From contig NZ_JAUSYZ010000002.1 of the NCBI RefSeq assembly GCF_030817195.1, positions 124,001 to 188,000 on the forward strand: a DNA stretch of 64,000 nt, in the 5' to 3' direction. A model generated the notes under the pieces. That model ran no database searches and was not told where the DNA came from. It was given only the letters and a program-made list of their open reading frames with translations. How positions within the stretch are numbered: the stretch's first letter is position 1; every line of letters begins with the position of its first letter. This document shows, one piece after another, positions 7,710 to 15,870 of this stretch. A program made the translations under genes and the position numbers. Source of the stretch: Arthrobacter globiformis. Its GTDB lineage: Bacteria; Actinomycetota; Actinomycetes; Actinomycetales; Micrococcaceae.

Positions 7710-9316
7710 CAGTTCTCCCCTTCGCCGTTCCGGTTGATCGTCCAGCGCTTGTTGGTGTCGTGCAGTGCTTCCTCCACACTGGTTAGCTTGAGCGCGACGG
7801 GGATCCCGGGGCGGCCGCCGACTTTGAAGAGGAACTTGCCCAGGCCTGGGCGTACCCGTTTGCGGGATCCGCCGACGTCGGTCCATGACCCGGGGTCAGC
7901 CCATGAGATGAGGCGGGATTGCTCGGCCCGGGAGAGGGTGACGGCTTTGTTGAGTTTTTCCATTTCGGCGCCGGGCAGTGCGCCGCAGACGACCATGCCG
8001 GAGCGTTCGACGAAGCCGCGTGCTTTCATCCGTTCGGATTCGGTGGGCAGGGCTTCGAGGTCACTCATGGTGTGGGTGATCATGGCCTGCCCGACGCCTT
8101 CGGTGCGGTTCAGGCGGGTTAGCGAGTCAACCCGGTCCACCATGCCTTCACCGGAGCGCAGGGCCCGCCAGAGTTCGTCCATGACGACGAAGTAGTTACG
8201 GCGCGGTTCCAGGCCGGCGTCGGCCAGGGTGTGGGCCACTTGGACGGTGGCGAACCCGGTTGACCAGCAGGCCAGCAGGCAGGCGGCCTGGATGTCCCGC
8301 TGCGTGTCGGAGATCCCTGACAGGTCGAAGACGACCGGTTTGGTCAGGTCCATCGGCTGGTCGGTGGGTTTGGAGAACATGTCCGAGAACCGGCCCGAGC
8401 CGTCGAGGGAGTACAGCGAATGGCGCAGCTGGTCGGTGGCGTCGAGGTAGCGGCTCATGTCGCCACGGTCCAGGGCGATGGCCCGGAGCTCGGCGGGCGC
8501 GTCTTTGATGACCTCGATCAGATCCCCGATCAGGGGAACGCGGTCCAGGCGCTCGTCCAGGATGTGCAGCGCCCGGTCAATCAGGGATTCCTCGTGTGCG
8601 CTGGGCTTGGCGTTGCGCACGATGGTGATCAGCGCCGTGATCATGTTCAGGCGCCTGTTGTGGGAGTCGGCCATCAGCTGTTCGGCCAGCTTCTCCGCTT
8701 TCATCACAGCAGCAAAGAACGGCGCGGCCGCGGCCGGGTCGGTGGTCCGGTTCGCCGTGGCCCGGTGTTCTTCGGCGGAGGCGAGCAGCCTCAGGGCTGC
8801 GCCGGTGGCTTCACCGGGGTCCAGGACGTTCAAGTGGCCGCGCCCGGGGCCTAGGCTGATGACCTGGCCGCCGAGGGCTTCGATGAGGTCAACGTAGTCC
8901 GGTTTCAGGTCACCGAGGATCAATGGGTTGATGCCCCGGCCGGCCAGGCCCAGGACGATGTGCCGGACCAGCGTGGATTTGCCGTAGTGCGGCAGGCCGA
9001 GGACGAACATGGACGGGTTGTTGATCATCCCGTGCATGAACCAGCTGATGGGATCGGCTCCGAAGGGCGCTCCGGTGTCGGTGTGAACGCCGATCGGCAC
9101 CCCGAGGATCGGGGTGCCGGACCCGCCCACGAACGGCCAGAGACCGCAGACCTGGACGGAGGTTCCGCGCCATTCGTCGGCTGCCGTGACGTAGACGGCT
9201 TCGCCCTGTCCGCGGCCGCGCCAGCCCCGCAGGCCCGGGCGGCGGGCGACCGCGGCCGCGAGCTTCGTGGCAGGAGCCTGCGTGGGCTGGTGCTTGGTAC
9301 GGCTGCCGAACATCAC
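7709..9316 (-). CDS. VirB4/TraC-like conjugation ATPase
   Basis: 535 residues. Walker A is GLPHYGKST (about 107-115); Walker B is YFVVMDELWRAL in the C-terminal half, followed by a VGQAMITHTMSDL sensor-like segment. The protein lacks membrane helices and is shorter than Gram-negative VirB4. That fits the actinobacterial arrangement where an adjacent SCO6880-like protein supplies the N-terminal partner. It would energise pilus or channel assembly and substrate transfer at the inner face of the membrane. Its start overlaps the SCO6880-like stop (ATGA) and its stop overlaps the coupling-protein start. Confidence 0.9.
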   Translation of the reverse strand: MMFGSRTKHQPTQAPATKLAAAVARRPGLRGWRGRGQGEAVYVTAADEWRGTSVQVCGLWPFVGGSGTPILGVPIGVHTDTGAPFGADPISWFMHGMINNPSMFVLGLPHYGKSTLVRHIVLGLAGRGINPLILGDLKPDYVDLIEALGGQVISLGPGRGHLNVLDPGEATGAALRLLASAEEHRATANRTTDPAAAAPFFAAVMKAEKLAEQLMADSHNRRLNMITALITIVRNAKPSAHEESLIDRALHILDERLDRVPLIGDLIEVIKDAPAELRAIALDRGDMSRYLDATDQLRHSLYSLDGSGRFSDMFSKPTDQPMDLTKPVVFDLSGISDTQRDIQAACLLACWSTGFATVQVAHTLADAGLEPRRNYFVVMDELWRALRSGEGMVDRVDSLTRLNRTEGVGQAMITHTMSDLEALPTESERMKARGFVERSGMVVCGALPGAEMEKLNKAVTLSRAEQSRLISWADPGSWTDVGGSRKRVRPGLGKFLFKVGGRPGIPVALKLTSVEEALHDTNKRWTINRNGEGEN

Positions 9317-10833
9317 ATGGCCTCGCGGATCTCTTCGGGGACCTTCAAGTGCTTGGGCAGGACCAGTCCCAGCGGCAGGGACGCGGCAAAGGCAGAATCC
9401 TGCGAGCCGTAGGCACGCCGCAACAGCAGACGGGCCGATGGGCCGAGGTTGCCCTCGACCACGGCCACGGCGTCATCAAGGTCACGGGAGGACAGCACCG
9501 TGGCGGTGACCACCATGCCGAAGTTGACCAGCCCGGCGCCCTTGGCTTCCTCGGCTGCGGTGGCCTGCGCCGCGCGCGCATCGACCAGGGCGCGGGCGGT
9601 GGGCCGGTTAGTGGAGGAGGCGCGGGTGAGGGCGTTGGTCTGGTCGGTCTCCACGATGGCGGCCGCGCGGCCGGCTTCGATCGGCCGGTACAGCAAGGTG
9701 ACGCGCTTGCGGGCAATCTCCCCGTGCGGAGCGACCAGGCGGGCCAGCGCGGATGCCAGAATGTGGCCCCGGGGAGCGCCTGTCATTGACCAGGACACCG
9801 AGTGCCCGGAATCGTGGCGGTAACCGTCCCAGTCGGCTTGATGGGCCGACGGCCCGACGTCGCTCCAGCTCAGCTCAACAGGTGTGCCTTGGTAGTGGGC
9901 TTCGTCAATGAGCCGGGCCGCTGCAGGGTCGTACGCCACCCGAACCACCTCACACAGTTCCTGGGCGTTCAACGGCGCGCACGCACCGGCACCGGTGGAT
10001 TCCAGACGCTCGGTCAGGCTGGGAAGCCGTGACGCAAGATCCCTTGCGATCTCGTCGGCGGTGCGTCGCTTGCCCCCTGCCCGGGCAGCGGCGCTGAACG
10101 TCAGCGCGACCCACGCACGGATCGTGGCCGATCCCTGCGGGTAGGTCTCCAAGGCCTCCCGGAGCATGGCCTTGGCAATGTCCGGGGCGTCGTCATGGAT
10201 GTTCGACTCAACTTCCCGGCGCAGCCGTGCCCCGGAATCGGGAGCGGTTTCAACCGTGACCGATGTGGCCACGACGGCAGGTTCATTCGACAACGAGGCC
10301 AGCCAACCGCCCCAGTTAGCCACCCAAGCATCAATCTGTTCGGGATCGACCAGCGACGCCCCGTCGGGCTGGGTGCCGAAGACAACGGTGTAGTGGGCGG
10401 TGGAGGGAAGGTGGATCAACGCGAACGGGCGCCCATACGAGTCCGTGAACTCGTACAGCCTGGAACCGGCAGAAATCCCCGGGAGCTGGAACTCACCCCA
10501 GGGCGTCAGTCCCAACGGGCCGGAACGGTAGATGTTGGCCTTCTTGCGCCGCGCCAAGCGAAAAGCCAAACGAGCAAAAACCCGTTCCCCCACAGACTTG
10601 TTGTGCTTATCGGTCACCGAGACGACGGCCAGCCCCAACCCCAGGACGAGCAGGGCAACCAGCCCGGCGAACCAGCCACCGACAAAGAAGCAGATCACTG
10701 TGATGATCAGGCCCACAAACAATCCTGCCGTTGCCAGCCCGCCAAGGGTGCCGATGCCGGCCTTACGCGGACGCCGCCAGTTGCCGTAGGTCGGTTCCCT
10801 GTACGTGTTTTCGATAGCTGCCAAGTCAGGCAC
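9313..10833 (-). CDS. SCO6880-family conjugation protein
   Basis: 506 residues from GTG 10833 (VPDLAAIENTYREP...). Two close membrane helices near residues 35-80 (GLFVGLIITVICFFVGGWFAG and ALLVLGLGLAVV) are followed by a large soluble region with PSTAHYTVVFG, a long helical segment and a C-terminal LPLGLVLPKHL. The architecture matches actinobacterial SCO6880-type proteins, which always neighbour VirB4-like ATPases and probably tether them to the membrane. A much longer upstream frame is open only because it lies in the Gly/Ser-rich tail of the previous gene. Confidence 0.85.
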   Translation of the reverse strand: MPDLAAIENTYREPTYGNWRRPRKAGIGTLGGLATAGLFVGLIITVICFFVGGWFAGLVALLVLGLGLAVVSVTDKHNKSVGERVFARLAFRLARRKKANIYRSGPLGLTPWGEFQLPGISAGSRLYEFTDSYGRPFALIHLPSTAHYTVVFGTQPDGASLVDPEQIDAWVANWGGWLASLSNEPAVVATSVTVETAPDSGARLRREVESNIHDDAPDIAKAMLREALETYPQGSATIRAWVALTFSAAARAGGKRRTADEIARDLASRLPSLTERLESTGAGACAPLNAQELCEVVRVAYDPAAARLIDEAHYQGTPVELSWSDVGPSAHQADWDGYRHDSGHSVSWSMTGAPRGHILASALARLVAPHGEIARKRVTLLYRPIEAGRAAAIVETDQTNALTRASSTNRPTARALVDARAAQATAAEEAKGAGLVNFGMVVTATVLSSRDLDDAVAVVEGNLGPSARLLLRRAYGSQDSAFAASLPLGLVLPKHLKVPEEIREAM

Positions 10834-12163
10834 CCCCCGTGCTTTCTTCGCCCATGTCTTTGATCGCCCCGGAAGCGGCTTGGCCGGCTTCAAGGCCTTT
10901 CTGTGCGGCCAGCACGGCGACACCGCCTGCACCCGCCGCCGCAGCTCCACCGCTGGCGACCGCTCCGCTGGATGCAGCTCCACTGCCCGAAGCAGCACTG
11001 CCTGCCCCGCTAGATGCTGTGGGGCCAGTTCCGGGTTGTGCACCCGTGGCTCCCGAACCCCGGGTGCCGGCCTTTCCAGCCGTGCCAGATGTTCCTGCCG
11101 TTCCCTGACTTCCAGTCCCTGACGGACCATCCGACCCCGGGTTCTGGGTCGATGTGCTGTTGGTCGTCGTATGGCTGGTGGATGTGCCTCCGCCTCGTCC
11201 GGCGCTGCCCATGCTGATAGCACCGGAAGCCAGTGCGCCGACTGTTCCCGCCGCCAGACCGCCACCACCGGCAGCGACGGCACCCACCATTGGGGTGACG
11301 AACCGCATGAGGGCTGGCATGGCGAACAAAGCAATGATCATCAGGGCCAGTCCGGTGACCGTTGTCAGGAGCGAGGAGCCGAAGTCCTTGCCGTCACCAA
11401 CGTTCCCGAAGATCTTGCTGCCGCTCAGTTGGAAGGCCGTGGCGTAGACGATGGCGGCCGCGGGCTTGTAGAGAATGAAGGCGATCAGCCAGGCGGTGCA
11501 CTTCTGGAACCAGCCCTTGCCGGCCTCGGTGTTGGTAAAAGCTGCAGCCGTAGGAAAGATCCCCGTCAGGATGACGAGCAGGCCACCGCGGACGATCATG
11601 AGGACGATCTGCATAACGGAGGCCAGAATCGCGATCAGCCCGAGGAAGATGATCATGATGGAACCGATCGGGCTGGTGGCCGAAAGCGCCAGCAGGGACG
11701 TGATGTTCTCGTTAAACGACGTCCCATCCGTGGAGCTCTCAATGATCCAGGCAGAGAATTTATCGGCCGCAACCGTCAGAAGACCCACTGCCGCCACGCC
11801 CGCGCCAGACACGACGACCAGGGTCGCCAGCGAACGCACCAGATCACGCAGGGGTGCACCCCTTCGCTCGATCACCATCTTGGCCGCGCCCACAAGGACG
11901 GACAGCACAGCCAGTGACGCTGTCCAAAAGTAGAGACTGTTCTGCACGAACAACACCGGATCGCTCGCGGTAGAGCCTCCCGGCGCTGCTGTCAGGTCGG
12001 GAGTCCCCACGTTCACCCAGAACGTCCCGAGCGTCTTCACAGTCTGTCCGACGGCGTCAGCAATCGCTTTGGCCATGTTCTTGATCGCATCATTGGCGGC
12101 GTCCTCGATTGCAGCCCCTGCATGGCAGCCGATGCTGAAGGCATCCCATCCTTCGCAGGCCAT
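10826..12163 (-). CDS. TrbL/VirB6-like polytopic conjugation protein
   Basis: 445 residues. The N-terminus is amphipathic, followed by about six to seven hydrophobic helices between residues 75 and 310 (FWTASLAVLSVLVGAAKMV, LATLVVVSGAGVAAVGLL, SIMIIFLGLIAILASVMQIVLMI and others). A long low-complexity Gly/Ser/Thr/Ala tail covers residues 320-430, and a short conserved C-terminus ends it. This layout is typical of TrbL/VirB6 channel proteins of Gram-positive conjugation systems. Its start overlaps the stop of the next gene upstream (TAATG). Confidence 0.85.
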   Translation of the reverse strand: MACEGWDAFSIGCHAGAAIEDAANDAIKNMAKAIADAVGQTVKTLGTFWVNVGTPDLTAAPGGSTASDPVLFVQNSLYFWTASLAVLSVLVGAAKMVIERRGAPLRDLVRSLATLVVVSGAGVAAVGLLTVAADKFSAWIIESSTDGTSFNENITSLLALSATSPIGSIMIIFLGLIAILASVMQIVLMIVRGGLLVILTGIFPTAAAFTNTEAGKGWFQKCTAWLIAFILYKPAAAIVYATAFQLSGSKIFGNVGDGKDFGSSLLTTVTGLALMIIALFAMPALMRFVTPMVGAVAAGGGGLAAGTVGALASGAISMGSAGRGGGTSTSHTTTNSTSTQNPGSDGPSGTGSQGTAGTSGTAGKAGTRGSGATGAQPGTGPTASSGAGSAASGSGAASSGAVASGGAAAAGAGGVAVLAAQKGLEAGQAASGAIKDMGEESTGGA

Positions 12164-12888
12164 TAGACACCAGACCAGGGAATGTACCCGGACAAGTCAC
12201 TTATCTGTCCCCCGCCAGTGCTGCCGGTTGCCGGAACAACAACCTTCCAGTCTCCGCCGTGCCACTGGAGCGGAACAGGCACAGAAACCAGCGCACCGTT
12301 GCTGCCCTTTGCTGCAATCACGATCACCGCGCGATCGGCGTCATATGAGCGGATCTGAAACCCTGCGATCTGCGCTGTCACAGCTGATGTCTCTTGCGGC
12401 TCAGGCTGATTCAGCAATGCATCCCGTTCGGGGCTAGGGACTGCTAGCTGCTCGTAGACGAGTCGAGCCTTCCCCGTAGCGGACAGCACGGCGACGTTCG
12501 ACGCCGCATACAGCGCCCCGGTTGGTGAGTGTGCGAAGCAGGAGCGGAGGCCGTTGGCTTCGGTCTTGCCGGGTCCGAACTGGGTAGGTGATGTTGGCGC
12601 GGCGATCTTGCCAACTAATTCCCATTTGGTGTCGGTGGGTGTGGTGACTGGTTTGGCCTGGTCTCCGGAGGGCAGGCCGCATACGCTTGCGGCGGCCGTT
12701 GCGCTGGGTTGCGCGCTGGCCGTGGCAGATCCGGAATTGCTTGGTTCGGCTGTCGGGTTTCCGCCACCTTTGGGGAGCAGGGCAAGGATGATCCCGAGCG
12801 CGACCATGATCGCCACGACAACGGCCGAGATGATGAACTTAGGTTTGGTCAGCGGGTTCTGGTCTTCGTTCACTGTCGGTTCAGTCAT
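12163..12888 (-). CDS. Single-pass conjugation accessory protein (VirB8-like role suspected)
   Basis: 241 residues. A short charged cytoplasmic N-terminus and one membrane helix (FIISAVVVAIMVALGIILALL, about residues 19-39) lead to a Ser/Thr/Ala-rich linker and an extracytoplasmic domain ending in LQWHGGDWKVVVP and LSGYIPWSGV. The W-x-x-GDWKV stretch and the topology resemble TcpC/VirB8-type scaffold proteins, but the match is by layout only. It is within the same overlapping operon. Confidence 0.6.
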   Translation of the reverse strand: MTEPTVNEDQNPLTKPKFIISAVVVAIMVALGIILALLPKGGGNPTAEPSNSGSATASAQPSATAAASVCGLPSGDQAKPVTTPTDTKWELVGKIAAPTSPTQFGPGKTEANGLRSCFAHSPTGALYAASNVAVLSATGKARLVYEQLAVPSPERDALLNQPEPQETSAVTAQIAGFQIRSYDADRAVIVIAAKGSNGALVSVPVPLQWHGGDWKVVVPATGSTGGGQISDLSGYIPWSGV

Positions 12889-12900
12889 GGCTGGAGCTCC

Positions 12901-13188
12901 TTAGACCAGTGCGCCTACGACGCCGCCTGCGGAGGCTGCCAGGATGCAGCCGCCGAGGACCCATGCCAGGCGGCCGGCGTGCTCGCCGCCTTCGCCGCGT
13001 CGGTTGTTGATCATCATCGTTCCGGCGGTGATCAGGATGCCGGCCACGGCCAGGCCGAAGACGATCCAGGCGATCCATTTGAGGATCGTGAGCAAACCTT
13101 CGGAGCCGGGAGGTGCTTCACCGGTGCCCGGGTTCGGTATCTCGGTGAGGGCGAAGCTGGACCATTCCATGGCCTTGGAGAACAACAT
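12901..13188 (-). CDS. Small two-helix membrane protein, VirB2-like position
   Basis: 95 residues with a polar N-terminus, two membrane helices (ILKWIAWIVFGLAVAGILITAG and LAWVLGGCILAASAGGVVGAL) and a basic Gly-rich loop (NNRRGEGGEH) between them. Size and topology match VirB2/TrbC pilin-like subunits of type IV secretion systems. No signal peptidase site is obvious. The ATG follows AAAGAAGAAACCCC. Confidence 0.6.
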   Translation of the reverse strand: MLFSKAMEWSSFALTEIPNPGTGEAPPGSEGLLTILKWIAWIVFGLAVAGILITAGTMMINNRRGEGGEHAGRLAWVLGGCILAASAGGVVGALV

Positions 13189-13203
13189 AGGGGTTTCTTC
13201 TTT

Positions 13204-13821
13204 CTACTTGGCCGGGAGGGCGGCGGTGGCAGTTACTGCGATGCGCACCTGTTCAAGGGCGGTGCGGGCTTCTTTGGGAAGTTCTTCGGGGGCAACGTCG
13301 TGGCCGTAGCGCCATCTATCCACCCAGGGAAAATGCCACACGTGGGGCACTCCCCCACCGACGACATACGAGAAGTCGCGGATCTCTTTGGGGAGCCGGC
13401 CAGGAGCGTCGGCCATGACCACCAGGCCGGCGACCTGGATCCCGGGAAGTGACCGTGAAGCCCATTCAGTTGCCGCCAACCGTGCCGCACGCAGGCCGGG
13501 GATATTGGAACGGGCCACGAGGACGACGACGGATCCAGTTGCCGACAAAGGCCAGTGATGCTCCGCTGCCCTGGTGTTCTTGTCCAGACGTGCAAGCGAC
13601 GTTTCGCCCGCGCCGCCGTGCACGCCAAGCCACCAGAAACCCGGTTCCCTCCCCGCTGCGTTCCTCCGGGGAAGCCGGTCCGCTTGGTCCGGCTGCGGAA
13701 CACTCAGCTGCGGCCTCGTCGCCCCCGTAGGGATGAACGGCGGCTCTTCCGGGATGACTGGAACAGGTTCGTCGATAGTTTCTGCGCTGAGGGTCACCCA
13801 GCGATTCTTTGAGACCGGCAT
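13204..13821 (-). CDS. Conjugation-operon ATPase-like accessory protein (DUF6668-like)
   Basis: About 205 residues from ATG 13821 (MPVSKNRW...), preceded by AGGGGA. After a proline-rich N-terminus comes WWLGVHGGAGETSLA, which looks like a degenerate MinD-type P-loop. It lacks the canonical Lys of Walker A (GGAGETS). Strands follow (SVVVLVARSNIPGLRAAR, VAGLVVMADAPGRLPKEIRDF). A protein of this type opens many actinobacterial conjugation operons. Nucleotide binding is doubtful given the missing lysine. First gene of the minus-strand operon. Confidence 0.6.
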   Translation of the reverse strand: MPVSKNRWVTLSAETIDEPVPVIPEEPPFIPTGATRPQLSVPQPDQADRLPRRNAAGREPGFWWLGVHGGAGETSLARLDKNTRAAEHHWPLSATGSVVVLVARSNIPGLRAARLAATEWASRSLPGIQVAGLVVMADAPGRLPKEIRDFSYVVGGGVPHVWHFPWVDRWRYGHDVAPEELPKEARTALEQVRIAVTATAALPAK

Positions 13822-13952
13822 TTCACATCCCCTAGTAATGTCCGCAAAGATCGTATCGGTACCATCCGACACGAAAGGCCATAAGTGACCTCCAACAACA
13901 GCTTTAGTACCTTTCAATCACTTCCAGTACATCACAGTACCAATTTGTGGTC

Positions 13953-13958
13953 TACGAT
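13953..13958 (+). promoter_or_regulatory. Possible -10 box giving a leaderless transcript
   Basis: TACGAT ends 7 nt before ATG 13965, so transcription could begin at the start codon. The divergent intergenic region (13,822-13,952) also has clustered AGTAC(A/C) words (13,925-13,941 and neighbours), which could be operators for the HTH protein. No strong -35 box is seen. Confidence 0.35.
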
Positions 13959-13964
13959 GGCTCT

Positions 13965-14234
13965 ATGCGGTGGGACGGACTGAGCGTGGACCCCAAGTAC
14001 CTGGAGGCACTCTTCGCCAAGTACCCGGAGCGTCTTACGCCTCAGGACCTCGAAGAGATCTTCGGGCTGTCCCGAAACACCGTCTACCGCTGGCTCCAAA
14101 CCGGAGTGATTCCTGCTTACCAAGTCGAGAAGACATGGTTGATCGCCAGAGATCAAGTCAAAGACTGGGTCTGGGAGAACCGGAACACACTCAGGAAGGG
14201 CCAGACACCGGAAGTGAACGAGGACCAGCCCTAG
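13965..14234 (+). CDS. Excisionase/MerR-type helix-turn-helix DNA-binding protein
   Basis: About 89 residues from ATG 13965; an upstream in-frame ATG at 13947 is possible but would overlap the -10 box. Residues 25-75 form the winged HTH of the excisionase family (LTPQDLEEIFGLSRNTVYRWLQTGVIPAYQVEKTWLI; only parts are quoted as motif landmarks: SRNTVYRWL, then PAYQV). It sits alone at the divergence of the two transfer operons, so it is a good candidate for their regulator. Confidence 0.8.
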   Translation: MRWDGLSVDPKYLEALFAKYPERLTPQDLEEIFGLSRNTVYRWLQTGVIPAYQVEKTWLIARDQVKDWVWENRNTLRKGQTPEVNEDQP

Positions 14235-14266
14235 GGCGAAGCACCGAACAGATGTGAGGGGGACAC

Positions 14267-15349
14267 ATGCAATCACCAAGGAGCGGACCCGTGCTGGTCG
14301 CCGGTGCCGTCCTTGCGCCCGTCGGTTTGGTGCTGTCCATCATCCTGTTCGGCGGGGGCTCCCAGGCCGCGGCCGACGTCTGCTCACCAACCGGTTCCAG
14401 CGTCAGCGTTGACGCAGCCCAGCTGCCCAAGGTCGCTGTCGCCGGCTACGAGGGCGAGCAGCTGAAGAACGCCGCCCTGATCATCAATGCAGGCAAAGCC
14501 CTTGGCCTGTCTGCCCGGGGGCAAACAATCGGTGTCATGACAGCCATGGGCGAGTCCGGGCTCCGCGTCCTGGACCACGGAGACGGACCGGGACCTGACT
14601 CCCGAGGACTGTTCCAGCAGCGCGACAACCGTGCCTGGGGCACCTACCAGGACCGCATGAACCCAACGACATCAGCCACGAACTTCTTTACGGCCCTTCA
14701 GAAGGTCAGCGGGTGGGAACAGCTTGAACCCACCACGGCCGCGCACAGGGTCCAGCGCAACGCCGACCCGTTCCACTACCAGCCCTATTGGCCGGCCGCC
14801 GTCGAGGTCGTCGCCGCCCTGGGCGATGTGAAGATCACCGACGCCGGCGGCGAAAGCTCCTGCGGCATCCCCGGCCAATCCGGGAAAGGCGATGACCTGC
14901 CGTGGAGCACGGCCCAGATCTACGAGCCATCTCCCCTGGGCATGTTCAACCGCGAATGCGTCGACTTCGCCCTTTGGCGCATCAACCAGCAGCTGGGCAG
15001 CACCACCGCCCCCTACAAGATCCTCAACGGCACCTTCCGGCCCGATGGCGCCCTCCTCGGCTCCGCCCTGACCTGGAAGGACGGTTGGGACGCCAAGGGC
15101 TGGCCCACCGGTGAAACGCCACGTGTCGGCGCGGTCGTCTGGTACTCCCCCGGCACCGGAGGAGCAGACGGCACTTACGGCCACGTCGCCGTCGTCAAAG
15201 CCGTCAACGGCGACGGCAGCTTCCTCGAAGAGGGCTACAACGGCAACCCCGCCCCAAACGACCACACCTACTACACCCGCACCGTAGAGAACAGCACTCC
15301 CAGCGCCTTTCTCTACCTGCCCGGCAGCAACTCACCGGAGGAACCATGA
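14267..15349 (+). CDS. Bifunctional peptidoglycan hydrolase with CHAP domain (VirB1-like)
   Basis: 360 residues behind GAGGGGG. An N-terminal membrane or signal helix (residues 8-30) precedes a lysozyme/transglycosylase-like domain around residues 60-160 (MTAMGESGLRVLDHGD, SRGLFQQRD). The C-terminal CHAP domain has the catalytic Cys in NRECVDF (about 230) and His in YGHVAVV (about 304). Such two-domain enzymes open the cell wall locally for the conjugation channel. The stop overlaps the lipoprotein start (ATGA). Confidence 0.88.
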   Translation: MQSPRSGPVLVAGAVLAPVGLVLSIILFGGGSQAAADVCSPTGSSVSVDAAQLPKVAVAGYEGEQLKNAALIINAGKALGLSARGQTIGVMTAMGESGLRVLDHGDGPGPDSRGLFQQRDNRAWGTYQDRMNPTTSATNFFTALQKVSGWEQLEPTTAAHRVQRNADPFHYQPYWPAAVEVVAALGDVKITDAGGESSCGIPGQSGKGDDLPWSTAQIYEPSPLGMFNRECVDFALWRINQQLGSTTAPYKILNGTFRPDGALLGSALTWKDGWDAKGWPTGETPRVGAVVWYSPGTGGADGTYGHVAVVKAVNGDGSFLEEGYNGNPAPNDHTYYTRTVENSTPSAFLYLPGSNSPEEP

Positions 15350-15864
15350 AACGCAACCTGACAGCCCTCGCGGCCCTGCTCGTGTGTACCGCCTGCGCGC
15401 CGGCAGCCAGCTCAACCCCTGCGGCGGAACCATCACCCAGCACTTCCACCACCGCGCCGGCCACCCTCAGCGCAGGCGGCAAGCCCCAAGCACCCGGCGG
15501 CACAGCACCGGCCACTTTGGGCATTGCCTGGGACGAGGCAAGCAAAACAGCCGCGCTGGACACCGCCACCAAAGCCATGACGCTTTACGCCCGCCCCACG
15601 GTCACGGACAAAGTATGGATCCAGGACCTCGGTCAGCTCCTTACCGCCCAGGCCACCGCCGACTACCAATACGTCGACCCCGCCAACATCCCGGTCACCA
15701 AGGTCACCGGAACAGGCCAGCTCAAGATCGATGAGAACAACGGCTTCGGCTGCCATGTCGTGTTCCCCACCGACGCCGGCAACTACGACGTCCAGCTGCT
15801 CCGCAGCGCAGCCGACAAGCCCTGGCAGGTCAACCGTTTCACACCCCCGAACGGCACAAAGTAA
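15346..15864 (+). CDS. Lipoprotein of the conjugation operon
   Basis: 172 residues. A lipoprotein signal is present (MKRNLTALAALLVCTAC with the lipobox Cys at 17), then a Ser/Thr/Pro linker to about residue 60 and a compact domain ending in DKPWQVNRFTPP. The domain layout (NTF2-like alpha/beta) and the position after a CHAP hydrolase suggest an extracytoplasmic scaffold role. No catalytic motif is seen. Coupled by a 4-bp overlap to the hydrolase. Confidence 0.7.
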   Translation: MKRNLTALAALLVCTACAPAASSTPAAEPSPSTSTTAPATLSAGGKPQAPGGTAPATLGIAWDEASKTAALDTATKAMTLYARPTVTDKVWIQDLGQLLTAQATADYQYVDPANIPVTKVTGTGQLKIDENNGFGCHVVFPTDAGNYDVQLLRSAADKPWQVNRFTPPNGTK

Positions 15865-15870
15865 GGACAG

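Noticed and set aside
7710..7886. N-terminal extension of the coupling protein
   Set aside because: It lies in the 3' end of the VirB4-like gene; ATG 7709 overlaps that gene's stop.
10834..11334. N-terminal extension of the SCO6880-like protein
   Set aside because: The open frame is out-of-frame reading of the Gly/Ser/Ala-rich tail of the TrbL-like gene; the overlapping start at 10,833 fits the operon.
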